DNA from: Legionella sp. PC997
GTDB taxonomy: Bacteria > Pseudomonadota > Gammaproteobacteria > Legionellales > Legionellaceae
Reading direction: 5' to 3'
Length of the DNA stretch: 64,000 bases
Assembly (NCBI RefSeq): GCF_014109825.1
Contig: NZ_CP059576.1
Location: 2,506,001-2,570,000, forward strand
Part shown: in pieces, positions 18,367-26,435 of the stretch
Position numbering within the stretch: the stretch's first letter is position 1
Layout of the letters: each line of letters opens with the position of its first letter
The notes under the pieces: generated by a model
Databases searched by the model: none
What the model was told of the DNA's origin: nothing
What the model saw: only the letters and a program-made list of their open reading frames with translations
Program-made: the position numbers and the translations under genes

Positions 18367-19223
18367 AATGGTTAATCCCAGCAAAAACTTTTCTATTAGG
18401 TGAATATGCTGCCGTAGCTCAAGCTTCAGCATTTCTCATCACCACTGCCCCCTGCTTCGAGCTTACGTTTACAAAACAAGAAAATCACTCGGGAATTCAC
18501 CCAGAATCTCCAGCTGGGCTTTGGTGGCAGCAACAAAACTTAGAACAAAATCTTGTCTGGAAGGATCCTTATGCAGGCCGAGGTGGTTTAGGGGCCTCGA
18601 GTGCACAATTTTTGGCAAGCTATTTGGCAGGTTGCTTCATAAAAAACACTATACCCAATTTAGACCAAATGCTTAAGGCATACTATGCATCATCATGGAC
18701 TGGGAAAGGATTAAGGCCAAGTGGTTATGACGTAATGGCACAATCTCAACAAGGCTGCGTTTACATTAATAAGCAACACAATATAATGAAATCCTACGAC
18801 TGGCCCTTTCATGATTTGTCTTTCTTTCTCATTCATACTGGCGTAAAACTTGCTACTCATCATCATTTACAGGCCACTGACTTACCCGATCAGATTGATT
18901 ATTTGTCACTTTTAGTTGATGAGGCAAAACAGGCATTCGAACATACTAATTCCCAAAAATTGATTAGGACGATCAATCTCTATCATCAAAAACTCGCCGA
19001 GTTAAATTTGGTTGCAGAACATAGCCTAAAAATTATAAGTGAATTTAAACAGGAGCCGGAGATACTCGCAATCAAAGGTTGTGGCGCTTTAGGAGCTGAT
19101 GTTTTATTACTCATTAGTGCAACCAAAAATGCGCAATCCCTTGCCAATAAATTAAAAATGCATCATTGGACTGTATTGGCTACAGAAAAAAATATTTATG
19201 TTCATGCTCCATTAATTAAATAA
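18363..19223 (+). CDS. GHMP kinase, probably phosphomevalonate kinase
   Basis: 286 residues with GHMP features: an N-terminal KTFLLGEYAAVA, the ATP-loop GRGGLGASSAQFLASY, and a C-terminal KGCGALGADVLLLI in the place of motif 3. With mevalonate kinase, the decarboxylase and the reductase all present nearby, the missing ATP-dependent step is phosphomevalonate to diphosphomevalonate, which this gene most likely supplies. It is shorter and more divergent than Gram-positive phosphomevalonate kinases, so the assignment rests on context as much as on sequence. Coupled to mvaA by an ATGA overlap. Confidence 0.75.
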   Translation: MKWLIPAKTFLLGEYAAVAQASAFLITTAPCFELTFTKQENHSGIHPESPAGLWWQQQNLEQNLVWKDPYAGRGGLGASSAQFLASYLAGCFIKNTIPNLDQMLKAYYASSWTGKGLRPSGYDVMAQSQQGCVYINKQHNIMKSYDWPFHDLSFFLIHTGVKLATHHHLQATDLPDQIDYLSLLVDEAKQAFEHTNSQKLIRTINLYHQKLAELNLVAEHSLKIISEFKQEPEILAIKGCGALGADVLLLISATKNAQSLANKLKMHHWTVLATEKNIYVHAPLIK

Positions 19224-19309
19224 TCTATTTTTTATAATGCCAATTTTGCCTAAAAAAAATATTTGTGCCCTTTAAAATAACAAAAATTTAAGAAACATTA
19301 TAAAAAGAC

Positions 19310-19337
19310 TTGAAATTCTGTGCTAATACGGTATTAT
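19310..19337 (+). promoter_or_regulatory. promoter of the tRNA cluster
   Basis: TTGAAA (19310-19315) and TATTAT (19332-19337) are separated by 16 bases, and the first tRNA begins 14 bases after the -10 element. This is a good sigma-70 type promoter at the right distance. Confidence 0.6.
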
Positions 19338-19350
19338 TCCAGCCTCTTTA

Positions 19351-19426
19351 GGGCCGTTAGCTCAGGTGGTAGAGCAGGAGGCTTTTAACCTCTGTGTCAT
19401 AGGTTCGAATCCTATACGGCCCACCA
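19351..19426 (+). tRNA. tRNA-Lys (TTT)
   Basis: A 76-base cloverleaf: acceptor GGGCCGT pairs with ACGGCCC, anticodon loop CTTTTAA gives anticodon TTT, the T loop contains GGTTCGAATCC, and CCA is encoded. Identical to the copy 112 bases downstream. Confidence 0.97.
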
Positions 19427-19462
19427 GTTTTAGAGTACAGTTTAAAAAATATTTTGCCTTAA

Positions 19463-19538
19463 GGGCCGTTAGCTCAGGTGGTAGAGCAGGAGGCTTTTAA
19501 CCTCTGTGTCATAGGTTCGAATCCTATACGGCCCACCA
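19463..19538 (+). tRNA. tRNA-Lys (TTT), second copy
   Basis: Base-for-base repeat of the tRNA at 19351-19426, including the encoded CCA. The 36-base spacer has no obvious separate promoter, so a shared precursor is likely. Confidence 0.97.
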
Positions 19539-19605
19539 TTCTGGTTACCAGCATACAATATCAACCAGAACCTAATATGGCAAAATATTAAACCCATACC
19601 TTATT

Positions 19606-19682
19606 GCGCTCGTAGCTCAGCTGGATAGAGTACTTGGCTTCGAACCAAGGTGTCGGGGGTTCGAGTCCCTCCGAGCGCGCCA
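19606..19682 (+). tRNA. tRNA-Arg (TCG)
   Basis: A 77-base cloverleaf: acceptor GCGCTCG pairs with CGAGCGC, anticodon loop CTTCGAA gives anticodon TCG, T arm GGGGGTTCGAGTCCCTC, encoded CCA. It is the last tRNA of the cluster and borders a region with remnant genes, making its 3' end a plausible integration site. Confidence 0.96.
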
Positions 19683-19851
19683 TTTAAAACAAGCACTTAG
19701 CTCTAGTTCATGTCCAAAAAACCAAGTTACTGTGACCAAAACGTGTCTAAACACGTTCCGCCGCAGCTCTGAGATGTGCGCATACCCATACCGCAACACC
19801 ATTTCATAATAAGACCCCCCCACCGAGTTGTTAACTCATCGTGCGATTAAT

Positions 19852-20025
19852 TTATTTTTCCATTGCAGCCCTACACCCCATATGTCCCCCAACAGAAATC
19901 TGCTTCAATAGCTGTTCACGATTGTAAACCTTCTTGCATAAATAATTGGCCACTTTAGCTAAAGTCTTCTTTCGCGTCTTTATTGGCTTTAATTTATTTC
20001 TTCTGTGGTAAGAATCTATTATTTG
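19852..20025 (-). pseudogene. remnant of an unknown gene next to tRNA-Arg
   Basis: An uninterrupted minus-strand frame of 57 codons has a natural basic protein look (RRNKLKPIKTRKK, then LAKVANYLCKKVYNREQLL) and ends in a TAA at 19852. It has no usable start: an in-frame stop lies just upstream. I read it as the 3' end of a truncated gene left after an insertion or deletion beside the tRNA. The family is not recognised, and chance cannot be ruled out. Confidence 0.3.
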
Positions 20026-20041
20026 CTATAAATAAAATTCC

Positions 20042-20080
20042 AGTTTCCAATTTGGAAATCGGAAACTATAATGCTATAAT
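20042..20080 (+). promoter_or_regulatory. promoter with overlapping operator-like inverted repeats
   Basis: AGTTTCC (20042-20048) and GGAAACT (20061-20067) are perfect inverted repeats, with another GGAAA half-site between them. TTGGAA (20052-20057) and TATAAT (20075-20080) form a 17-base-spaced promoter inside this region. The layout suits autoregulation by the HTH protein encoded next. Confidence 0.55.
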
Positions 20081-20106
20081 TTCACTAAAATTGATTGGGG
20101 CTTTTC

Positions 20107-20631
20107 ATGCTTAAAGGGCAAGACGTAGCTATTCTTATTAAATTGCTTTTAAAAAATAATTCTAAAGAAAAAATTGAGTTTAAAAGCATCGCTCATGAGC
20201 TTTTTATCAGCCAATCTGAAGTGACCAAAAGTATTAAAAGGCTAGAGGCTACGAAGCTTTTATCGCGTTATTCGGATGATAGCATTGAATTACACAGGCA
20301 CGAGCTTTTGGAGTTTTTTGTCCATAGTGTGAAATATCATTTTCCGGCGGAAATTAATATAGCAACACGTGGCATGCCAGCGGCCTATAGCTCCCCTCAT
20401 TTTAAAAAATTAATCTTGAGTGAGTATTTTTATGTATGGCCCTATATTAATGGTGATACAAAAGGCCTTGCCTTAACCCCTATATACAAAACATTACCCA
20501 ATGCTTTGGATAGATGCCCTGATGAGAATTTTTATTCCATTATTAGTGCACTTGATCTGATCCGATTAGGCGGGAAACGAGAAAATATAATTGCAAAAGA
20601 GCTATTGGAACATTTTGTATGGAATCAATAA
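20107..20631 (+). CDS. winged-HTH protein, AbiEi-like antitoxin-type regulator
   Basis: 174 residues. Residues ~1-70 form a winged helix-turn-helix (FKSIAHELFISQSEVTKSIKRLEATKLL); the rest is an all-alpha/beta domain containing RGMPAAYSSP and PIYKTLPNAL. I start at the ATG at 20107, six bases after a GGGG site, rather than at the in-frame TTG upstream. The next gene, overlapping the stop, is a broken nucleotidyltransferase. Together they look like an AbiE-type toxin-antitoxin pair in which this is the repressor/antitoxin. Family identity is inferred from fold pattern and partner. Confidence 0.6.
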   Translation: MLKGQDVAILIKLLLKNNSKEKIEFKSIAHELFISQSEVTKSIKRLEATKLLSRYSDDSIELHRHELLEFFVHSVKYHFPAEINIATRGMPAAYSSPHFKKLILSEYFYVWPYINGDTKGLALTPIYKTLPNALDRCPDENFYSIISALDLIRLGGKRENIIAKELLEHFVWNQ

Positions 20632-21061
20632 GAGTTAAACAAAACAATGAAGCCCTTTATAAGGCAGCAACCCCTTTTAAAAGCTAAATGAACAAGTTGT
20701 TTATGTCGGTGGCAGAATCGTTGGGCTATTAATCACTGATTTAATAAAAGATGATGTACGACCAACCTATGATATTGATGTCGCTCTGGACTTAGGCAGC
20801 TCAACGCAGTCTATTTCATTGCTACAAAGCTTGAGGCATTTACTGATAGAGCCTATAAGAATAATGATTAATTGGGATTGTAAGGATTTAGAAGATATTA
20901 TCAATGTTATTAATGGCAGGCCTGAATTATTAGAAGAAATAATGAATTCACCAAAAGATGTTGTCCAATTTATTTCAGGATACTTTAAAAAGCTCATTGA
21001 AGACCCCAAATGGTTAGAGGCGATAAAAAGTAATCACTCGACTAAGACATCTTATAGATGA
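20619..21061 (+). pseudogene. frameshifted nucleotidyltransferase (AbiEii-like partner)
   Basis: Starting at the ATG at 20619, which overlaps the upstream stop, the frame gives a plausible start (MESIRVKQNNEALYKAATPF) and then hits TAA. One base shift later, another frame continues with NEQVVYVGGRIVGLLITD, then DVRPTYDIDVALDL, the GG...D-x-D pattern of a nucleotidyltransferase. It runs on to the TGA at 21059. Restoring one A in the AAAA tract near 20680 joins the frames as ATPFKKLNEQ. The gene is therefore best read as a recently inactivated toxin-like transferase; a sequencing error in the homopolymer is the alternative. Confidence 0.65.
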
Positions 21062-21354
21062 AGGGGTGGCCAGCGGTTAACCTCAAAATAGGATATGTGA
21101 TTCCTAACAAAATGAAGAATAAATCCCGATTAATTCAAATCAAAATAAATCCGTAATTTATTAAAGCCTCTCTAATGTCTATAACAACAAAAAAATATAT
21201 AAAATGAATTCATTATCAGAGACTTATTTATTAATTTAAGCGTTTATTTAAAAGTTTCCCGGTACAAAGGTCTTTGAAACCCAGAGAATTGTCTTAATAA
21301 TGCCATAATATTATTAGATTATAATTGCTATATTATTATCATATTGAGGCTATT

Positions 21355-22797
21355 ATGTCCAAATGGAAGATCTTTCAAATGCTGAATGCTGAGCCTAAAA
21401 TGTCGGCAGGCAAAGCAATTGCCGCTCGTATTAGAGAAAACCTTTCGAATCATTTAACAACACAGAAAAAACAAGGGGAGGATAAAGAAAATCATCCCCA
21501 AGATCTTCTTAGTAATGCAACTTCAACCATAGGCAAGCTATCCCGAATATTTGAGCAAATGGATTGGCCTATACCTGAATATGAAGAAATATCAGCTGAA
21601 ATTAAAAAAGTTGGCCTAAGAGCTTATACACAATCCTTGTTAAAGGATATCTTGCCTGTTCTCTTAGATGATACAGGCACCAAATTAAATGACGATGTAA
21701 TCCGGGCGATTAATCTTGCGGGAAAAAATTTTAACCCTCCTGTAGCCAATTTATATGATGAATATCGCAAACGCAACTTTGAAGAAGAAATAGCGAACCA
21801 GTTTGCCCAAGGTATCATTGTGGCTTTTACCCAAAAAGTTCTTGATGCTGAAAAGGCAAAGTCTATAAAGCTCATGGATACGGAAATAAATAAACTAACA
21901 GAAAAGTTTGGCAATGATGTACAAAAGGTATCAAGTTCTAAAAAACCAGAGGTTCTTAATAAATTAGACCAATTAAGGGAAGACTATCATATGGCCCTTG
22001 AAGAGCAACGGAATGCTAATCGGGCCAGGCAAACAAGATTTCATGAACAGTTTAATACCCCAATGGACGAACTGGCAAAACGTACTTCTACACAAGGTAT
22101 ACAACCAACACTAGATATTGATGATATGGTGCAAGGAGCAGAGTTTATTCAGGCTTTTGATCGGCTGGTAGCCCAAGCCGCAGATAAAGAAATTACAATT
22201 CCTGGATTAACTAAGGCTCAAATAGATATAGAAGCGGCTCGATTTATGTTGGGGAATGATGAGCTTGATGTGAAATCCAAAGTAACCCTGATAAGTAAAA
22301 AATTAGAAAGTGCAGCTAATAAAATAATTGATGCAATGGATTCAAAACTACAAGTGGATATCCCAAGCCCTGTTGAAATCAGCGTGTGGCAAAAAATTCT
22401 TAATTTGTTTACTACAACAAAAGAAATGAAAATATATAATAAACAACAGGAGCTTTTAAATAAACTTGCTCAAGGTTATGAAATGCAGCATGAGAAGATA
22501 GCATTGCTTAAAGTGGAGCTTAAAGGGAATAGCATTCAGGTCAATGGCTTGCAGTCGAATAAAGCAAGGGCAAGATTTCTAGACCAATTAAATGCTGATA
22601 GTGAAGTTAAATATAGTTTGGACCCAGATGGTAATTTAAAAAAATTGGTTGCAGAAAAAAACGAAAATCTATCCGAAGAGGATATCCCTGAATTAAAAGA
22701 AAAATTAAATGCAATGAATAGTGCTCAAGGGAGCTTATATCGAATAATACAAATCGAGATAGAGGAACCTTCGAATACTAAAAATATGAACATGTAG
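21355..22797 (+). CDS. long helical protein, candidate Dot/Icm effector
   Basis: 480 residues, hydrophilic and almost entirely alpha-helical, with heptad-like stretches (~175-235 and ~370-410). No signal peptide or membrane helix. The ATG at 21355 with GAGG seven bases upstream is preferred over an upstream TTG at 21325. The C-terminal ~40 residues are rich in Glu (ENLSEEDIPELKEKL, then EIEEPSNTKNMNM), resembling the E-block signals of Dot/Icm substrates. It follows an AT-rich gap after the broken AbiE-like module and is followed by a palindrome. No family recognised; effector role inferred. Confidence 0.55.
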   Translation: MSKWKIFQMLNAEPKMSAGKAIAARIRENLSNHLTTQKKQGEDKENHPQDLLSNATSTIGKLSRIFEQMDWPIPEYEEISAEIKKVGLRAYTQSLLKDILPVLLDDTGTKLNDDVIRAINLAGKNFNPPVANLYDEYRKRNFEEEIANQFAQGIIVAFTQKVLDAEKAKSIKLMDTEINKLTEKFGNDVQKVSSSKKPEVLNKLDQLREDYHMALEEQRNANRARQTRFHEQFNTPMDELAKRTSTQGIQPTLDIDDMVQGAEFIQAFDRLVAQAADKEITIPGLTKAQIDIEAARFMLGNDELDVKSKVTLISKKLESAANKIIDAMDSKLQVDIPSPVEISVWQKILNLFTTTKEMKIYNKQQELLNKLAQGYEMQHEKIALLKVELKGNSIQVNGLQSNKARARFLDQLNADSEVKYSLDPDGNLKKLVAEKNENLSEEDIPELKEKLNAMNSAQGSLYRIIQIEIEEPSNTKNMNM

Positions 22798-22808
22798 CGA
22801 GTGTAGTA

Positions 22809-22836
22809 ACTGTCTTGAATTCTATGTCAGGACAGT
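22809..22836 (+). terminator. palindrome after the helical protein gene
   Basis: ACTGTCTTGA (22809-22818) pairs with TCAGGACAGT (22827-22836), 10 bp with one G-T wobble and an eight-base loop. It resembles the palindrome at 51683-51709. No strong T run follows. Confidence 0.5.
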
Positions 22837-22957
22837 AGTTCTCCTTCTACCCAAATAGTTTCCTTATGATATGATTATGGGGATTGGTAAGGATCTAAGC
22901 TTTTTAAAGTATATTATAACATTTCATGGCTAATTTTCATCAACATGGCATGCATTT

Positions 22958-24328
22958 TCATTTAGGGTCCTCCCATAATGTTGCAGAATCTAGATAAGAA
23001 GGAATGTCACATGTCCAATGAAATTGTTGTTCTATTTTAGCTTTTAGTGCTTGTGCTGCTTCTATTTCACCATGTGTAATGAATAGTTTACGAGGAGCTT
23101 TTTTTAGATGGCCCAACCAATTAAGCATTTCAGCAGAATCTGCATGTGCAGATATATTTTCTATTTGTGCTATTTCAGCACGTATTGGAATCATTTTTCC
23201 AAACATCTTTATTTCTCTCTCGCCTCGAATCATCCTATCTCCCCGAGTTCCACCTACTTGAAAGCCACTAAATAAAATCGTATTTCTAGGGTTTGGTGCA
23301 AAATGACGAATGTGGTGAATAACGCGGCCACCGGTTGCCATTCCACTTGCTGAAATAATAATGACTGGGTATTTTGAGTGATCTAAAGCTATAGACTCAT
23401 CGACTGAGTTAACATAATGAGCTACCGCGCACACCGCTTGGTTTTGTTCTTTAGTTAAGCGGTTTTGTTCCGCATAACGAGCAAAAATTTTTGTGGCATT
23501 GCTTGCCATTGGACTATCAACAAATACTGGAATATCAGGAATTTCTTTTTTAGATTTTAATTCATGAAGATAATAAAGTAAGGACTGGGTTCTTCCCACT
23601 GCAAAAGAAGGGATAATTACAGAGCCGCCACGCTTTACAGTACGATTAATAATTGCTTTTAACTGAATCAAGGGATCAGTATTGTCGTGAATGCGATTGC
23701 CATAAGTTGATTCAATAACCAAGAACTCAGAAGATGGAGGCTCTTTGGGTGCAAACATCAAAGGATCTGTTGACCTACCGAGATCACCCGAAAATAATAT
23801 AGACGTATCAGCCTGCTCTAAACGAATGAAGGATGCACCTAAAATGTGGCCACCGTAATAGAATACCGCGTATAGATTTTTAGCAATTTGAATGCGATCT
23901 CCAAAAGAAATGGCCTGAAAATATTTTAATGAATCTTCCGCTTCTTTTTGCGTATAAAGTGGTAACGCAGGATGATGTTTAGAGTAGCCCTTCCGATTTG
24001 CATAACGTGCATCCTCTTCATGAAGATGACCACTGTCTGGCAATAAAATACTGCACAAATCTTTTGTGGCGGCTGTGCATAAGACTTTTCCCCGAAAACC
24101 ATTTTTTACTAACAGAGGGATATAGCCACTATGATCAATATGAGCATGGGTCAATAACACATAATCAATTTTCTGAGGGTTAAAAGGTAAATTTGTCCAA
24201 TTTCGTAACCTCAACTCTTTATAGCCTTGGAAAAGGCCACAATCTATCAAAATGTTAATTTGATTGGTTTGAATAAGGTATTTCGATCCTGTGACTGTTT
24301 GTACTGCGCCCAAAAATTGGATTCTCAT
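22958..24328 (-). CDS. beta-CASP metallo-beta-lactamase-fold RNA-processing enzyme
   Basis: 456 residues. Motif 2 of the metallo-beta-lactamase fold, THAHIDHSG, is at ~59-67, with further zinc ligands in GGHILGASF and FSGDLG, a beta-CASP domain in the middle, and the RNA-specificity tail ISAHADSAEML followed by FITHGE. This is the CPSF-type family, acting as an RNA endo/exonuclease. It is a single gene with an ATG at 24328. Bacterial members of this size are common and mostly uncharacterised; the nuclease role is known for the family, the substrate is not. Confidence 0.88.
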   Translation of the reverse strand: MRIQFLGAVQTVTGSKYLIQTNQINILIDCGLFQGYKELRLRNWTNLPFNPQKIDYVLLTHAHIDHSGYIPLLVKNGFRGKVLCTAATKDLCSILLPDSGHLHEEDARYANRKGYSKHHPALPLYTQKEAEDSLKYFQAISFGDRIQIAKNLYAVFYYGGHILGASFIRLEQADTSILFSGDLGRSTDPLMFAPKEPPSSEFLVIESTYGNRIHDNTDPLIQLKAIINRTVKRGGSVIIPSFAVGRTQSLLYYLHELKSKKEIPDIPVFVDSPMASNATKIFARYAEQNRLTKEQNQAVCAVAHYVNSVDESIALDHSKYPVIIISASGMATGGRVIHHIRHFAPNPRNTILFSGFQVGGTRGDRMIRGEREIKMFGKMIPIRAEIAQIENISAHADSAEMLNWLGHLKKAPRKLFITHGEIEAAQALKAKIEQQFHWTCDIPSYLDSATLWEDPK

Positions 24329-24678
24329 ATAGGCTCTAGTAAAAAGGTAATATATTGATTATAGATTAGTTTTTTGTTCTAATAAAATTACCAAGATTCA
24401 TAAAGATATTTGGTTTGAGCAGTACAAAACACTGTATATGACCAGCAAAATAGCTTCCTCAAGTATATTTCTTACGCCCCTTCTAATAGTTTTATGGATT
24501 CAAGCTGGGTATAAAAAAAGGCAATTGGAAATTAAAATACGAGTGAAAAAGAAGAGCTTAATCAAAGCATTATTTCCTAAATGCCTATGCATAAATAATT
24601 ATACTTGTTATGATAACTTTTGGTGAAAACGCATTGTCAGGCTGAAGTGCGTAGCAATTTTTATTTTATAGGAATGAC
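24329..24678. other. 350-base divergent intergenic region
   Basis: Spacer between the divergent nuclease and outer-membrane protein genes. It contains a 62-codon open frame with no ribosome-binding site and an unnatural composition, which I do not accept as a gene. No repeats or strong hairpins seen. Confidence 0.35.
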
Positions 24679-25368
24679 ATGTTAAGGAAAGCAAACCTCC
24701 TCGGTATAGCATCTTTATTACTAGCAAATCCCTGTTTTTCCGGGTTTTATGTTGGTGCGGGATTTGGTCCTGAAGGAGCTCATTTTACCCAAAAGGCTCA
24801 TGTAGTTAGACCCGGTACTTTTAATGTTTACGATACACAGCACTTTTCCGGCATAGGTGTATTTGGAACTTTATTTGGAGGATATGGTTGGCGCCATCAC
24901 CGGTATTATCTGGCTGGAGAAATCAATGGTAATCTCAGCTCAGTTGAATACAAACTGGTTAATGACGAACTCCTACATAGGAATTTTTCCAAAACCACAT
25001 TTTCCATAAAAAGCAGTGAAGGCGTCAGTTTATTGCCTGGATTTTTTCTTTCGGACCTTTTTTTAGTCTATGGAAGAGTTGGTTATGCTAATGGTCGGGT
25101 CAAAATAAATGAATCCGATCCAACAATCCAGAGCTCCACATCAAATCGTAGCGGTATTCGCTATGGGGCGGGGGTTCGTTACAATATGTTCGAGCGATGG
25201 AGTTTGATGATGGATTACAGCCAAATCAATTATAGTAAGATAAAAAGTTTTGTATTTGAGCCTTTTGGGGGAGTGTCTAAGAGTACCAGAATTTATCCAA
25301 ATACAGCTCAAGTTGCTTTTGGGATAATTTATAATTTTGATGTGCCTCAACCTGTCTTTGTTAAATAG
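24679..25368 (+). CDS. outer-membrane beta-barrel protein
   Basis: 229 residues. A signal peptide (~1-21, ending NPCFS) precedes alternating amphipathic strands typical of an 8-stranded OmpA/OmpW-like barrel: FYVGAGFGPEGAHF, later GRVGYANGRVKI, GIRYGAGVRYNMFERWSLMMDYSQINY and a last strand VAFGIIYNF. Such small barrels occur in many copies in Legionella. Single gene; GGA near the ATG. A perfect palindrome lies downstream. Specific function unknown. Confidence 0.8.
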   Translation: MLRKANLLGIASLLLANPCFSGFYVGAGFGPEGAHFTQKAHVVRPGTFNVYDTQHFSGIGVFGTLFGGYGWRHHRYYLAGEINGNLSSVEYKLVNDELLHRNFSKTTFSIKSSEGVSLLPGFFLSDLFLVYGRVGYANGRVKINESDPTIQSSTSNRSGIRYGAGVRYNMFERWSLMMDYSQINYSKIKSFVFEPFGGVSKSTRIYPNTAQVAFGIIYNFDVPQPVFVK

Positions 25369-25407
25369 TTAGGTGGAGGCTCAGCTGGGTCTCCTTTAAT
25401 CTCTGGC

Positions 25408-25433
25408 ATCTAGATAGAATAAGCTATCTAGAT
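25408..25433 (+). terminator. perfect palindrome after the barrel gene
   Basis: ATCTAGATA (25408-25416) and TATCTAGAT (25425-25433) are perfect inverted repeats with an eight-base loop, 40 bases after the stop. AT-rich and without a T run, so termination is uncertain. Confidence 0.4.
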
Positions 25434-25621
25434 ACAATTAAATAAGCGAAAGCCAGTTCTCACTAACACCAGCCGCCCTTCGCGACGCCATTATTTCCTT
25501 TGAATCCAAGGAAGTTCTGTTGCAATTGGGGTTAATAGCAAAGCCCACCTCTGCGGCCCAAGACCCAGGATAGACCCTATTAATTCTAATTTTCGAACAT
25601 AAAAATGTGAACAAATGTAAA

Positions 25622-26341
25622 TTAAAGATCACAAAAATCTAGCCCTAGACATATAAAACTAAAAATTAAAAAAGTTATTAATAATGTTGTAACTATAAAT
25701 TTGATATTTAAAGGGGTTTTAGGTTTTCGAAAAAAGGAATAGGCACCTAGCAATCCACAAGAAACTCCAAGTAAAGCCCCGCCTAAGACATCTGAGAGCC
25801 AATGAACTTGAAGCGCTATCCGGGAATATGACTCAAGTATTATGAGAAAACCAGCAATAATTACTCCGAACCAAGGACGCTTCATTTGCGGCACAATGAG
25901 TGAGGTTAAAAGAGTAACATACGCTGAGCATAAAGTAACATGGCGACTGGGGAATGCATAACTGTGTAATGTGCTTGTTATTATTTCTGGTCTAGGAACG
26001 GCTATAACATTTTTAAAAATGTAAGCAAGAAGAGCTGCGATTGAAATGACCCCAATCAAATGCAGACCTATCCACTTTTGGTTCTTGATGTATAAGATGG
26101 CACCCGTGCTTATGAAAGAAGGTACAATAATGTATTTATCACCAAATAGCGAAATGAAATTACTAAGAATGTGAGTGGAATTGTTTTGTATTTTATTGCT
26201 TAATAAATATAGCTCATGATTAATTGATAAAAATGAGCTTTGAGAATAGACAGCAAACAAAAGTACCGTAAATAAAAAAAGACTTAAAATTCCGCCTATT
26301 AATAAATAAAAGCTATTGTTTCTTATTATTTCTTTCATCAT
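25622..26341 (-). CDS. PAP2-family membrane phosphatase
   Basis: 239 residues with five or six membrane helices and the three phosphatase motifs: a degenerate first motif with PRPE, PSRH in the middle (FPSRHVTL), and SRIALQVHWLSDV. These are the lipid phosphate phosphatase signatures, so the substrate is probably a phospholipid, undecaprenyl diphosphate or lipid A phosphate at the periplasmic face. Two tandem ATGs begin the frame at 26341. It follows the P-type ATPase on the same strand after 94 bases but is unlikely to be functionally tied to it. Confidence 0.85.
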   Translation of the reverse strand: MMKEIIRNNSFYLLIGGILSLFLFTVLLFAVYSQSSFLSINHELYLLSNKIQNNSTHILSNFISLFGDKYIIVPSFISTGAILYIKNQKWIGLHLIGVISIAALLAYIFKNVIAVPRPEIITSTLHSYAFPSRHVTLCSAYVTLLTSLIVPQMKRPWFGVIIAGFLIILESYSRIALQVHWLSDVLGGALLGVSCGLLGAYSFFRKPKTPLNIKFIVTTLLITFLIFSFICLGLDFCDL

Positions 26342-26435
26342 TATTTAATCTTAATTTTTATAAAAAATATGAGACTACAACCAATTTAAAAGTTATGTAA
26401 TCTCGCGCTTAAAATCTTCTCTTCGTGCATCCACC

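Noticed and set aside
19617..19823. 68-codon minus-strand ORF across tRNA-Arg
   Set aside because: It runs antisense through the tRNA and its sequence (ARRDSNPRHLGSKPSTLSS) is the usual false translation of a tRNA complement.
24438..24626. 62-codon ORF between the nuclease and the outer-membrane protein genes
   Set aside because: No ribosome-binding site, Lys/Ile-rich low complexity, no convincing domain.
25438..25632. 64-codon minus-strand ORF after the barrel gene
   Set aside because: No ribosome-binding site or recognisable domain, and it overlaps the PAP2 stop; I could not support it as a gene or as a transposon remnant.
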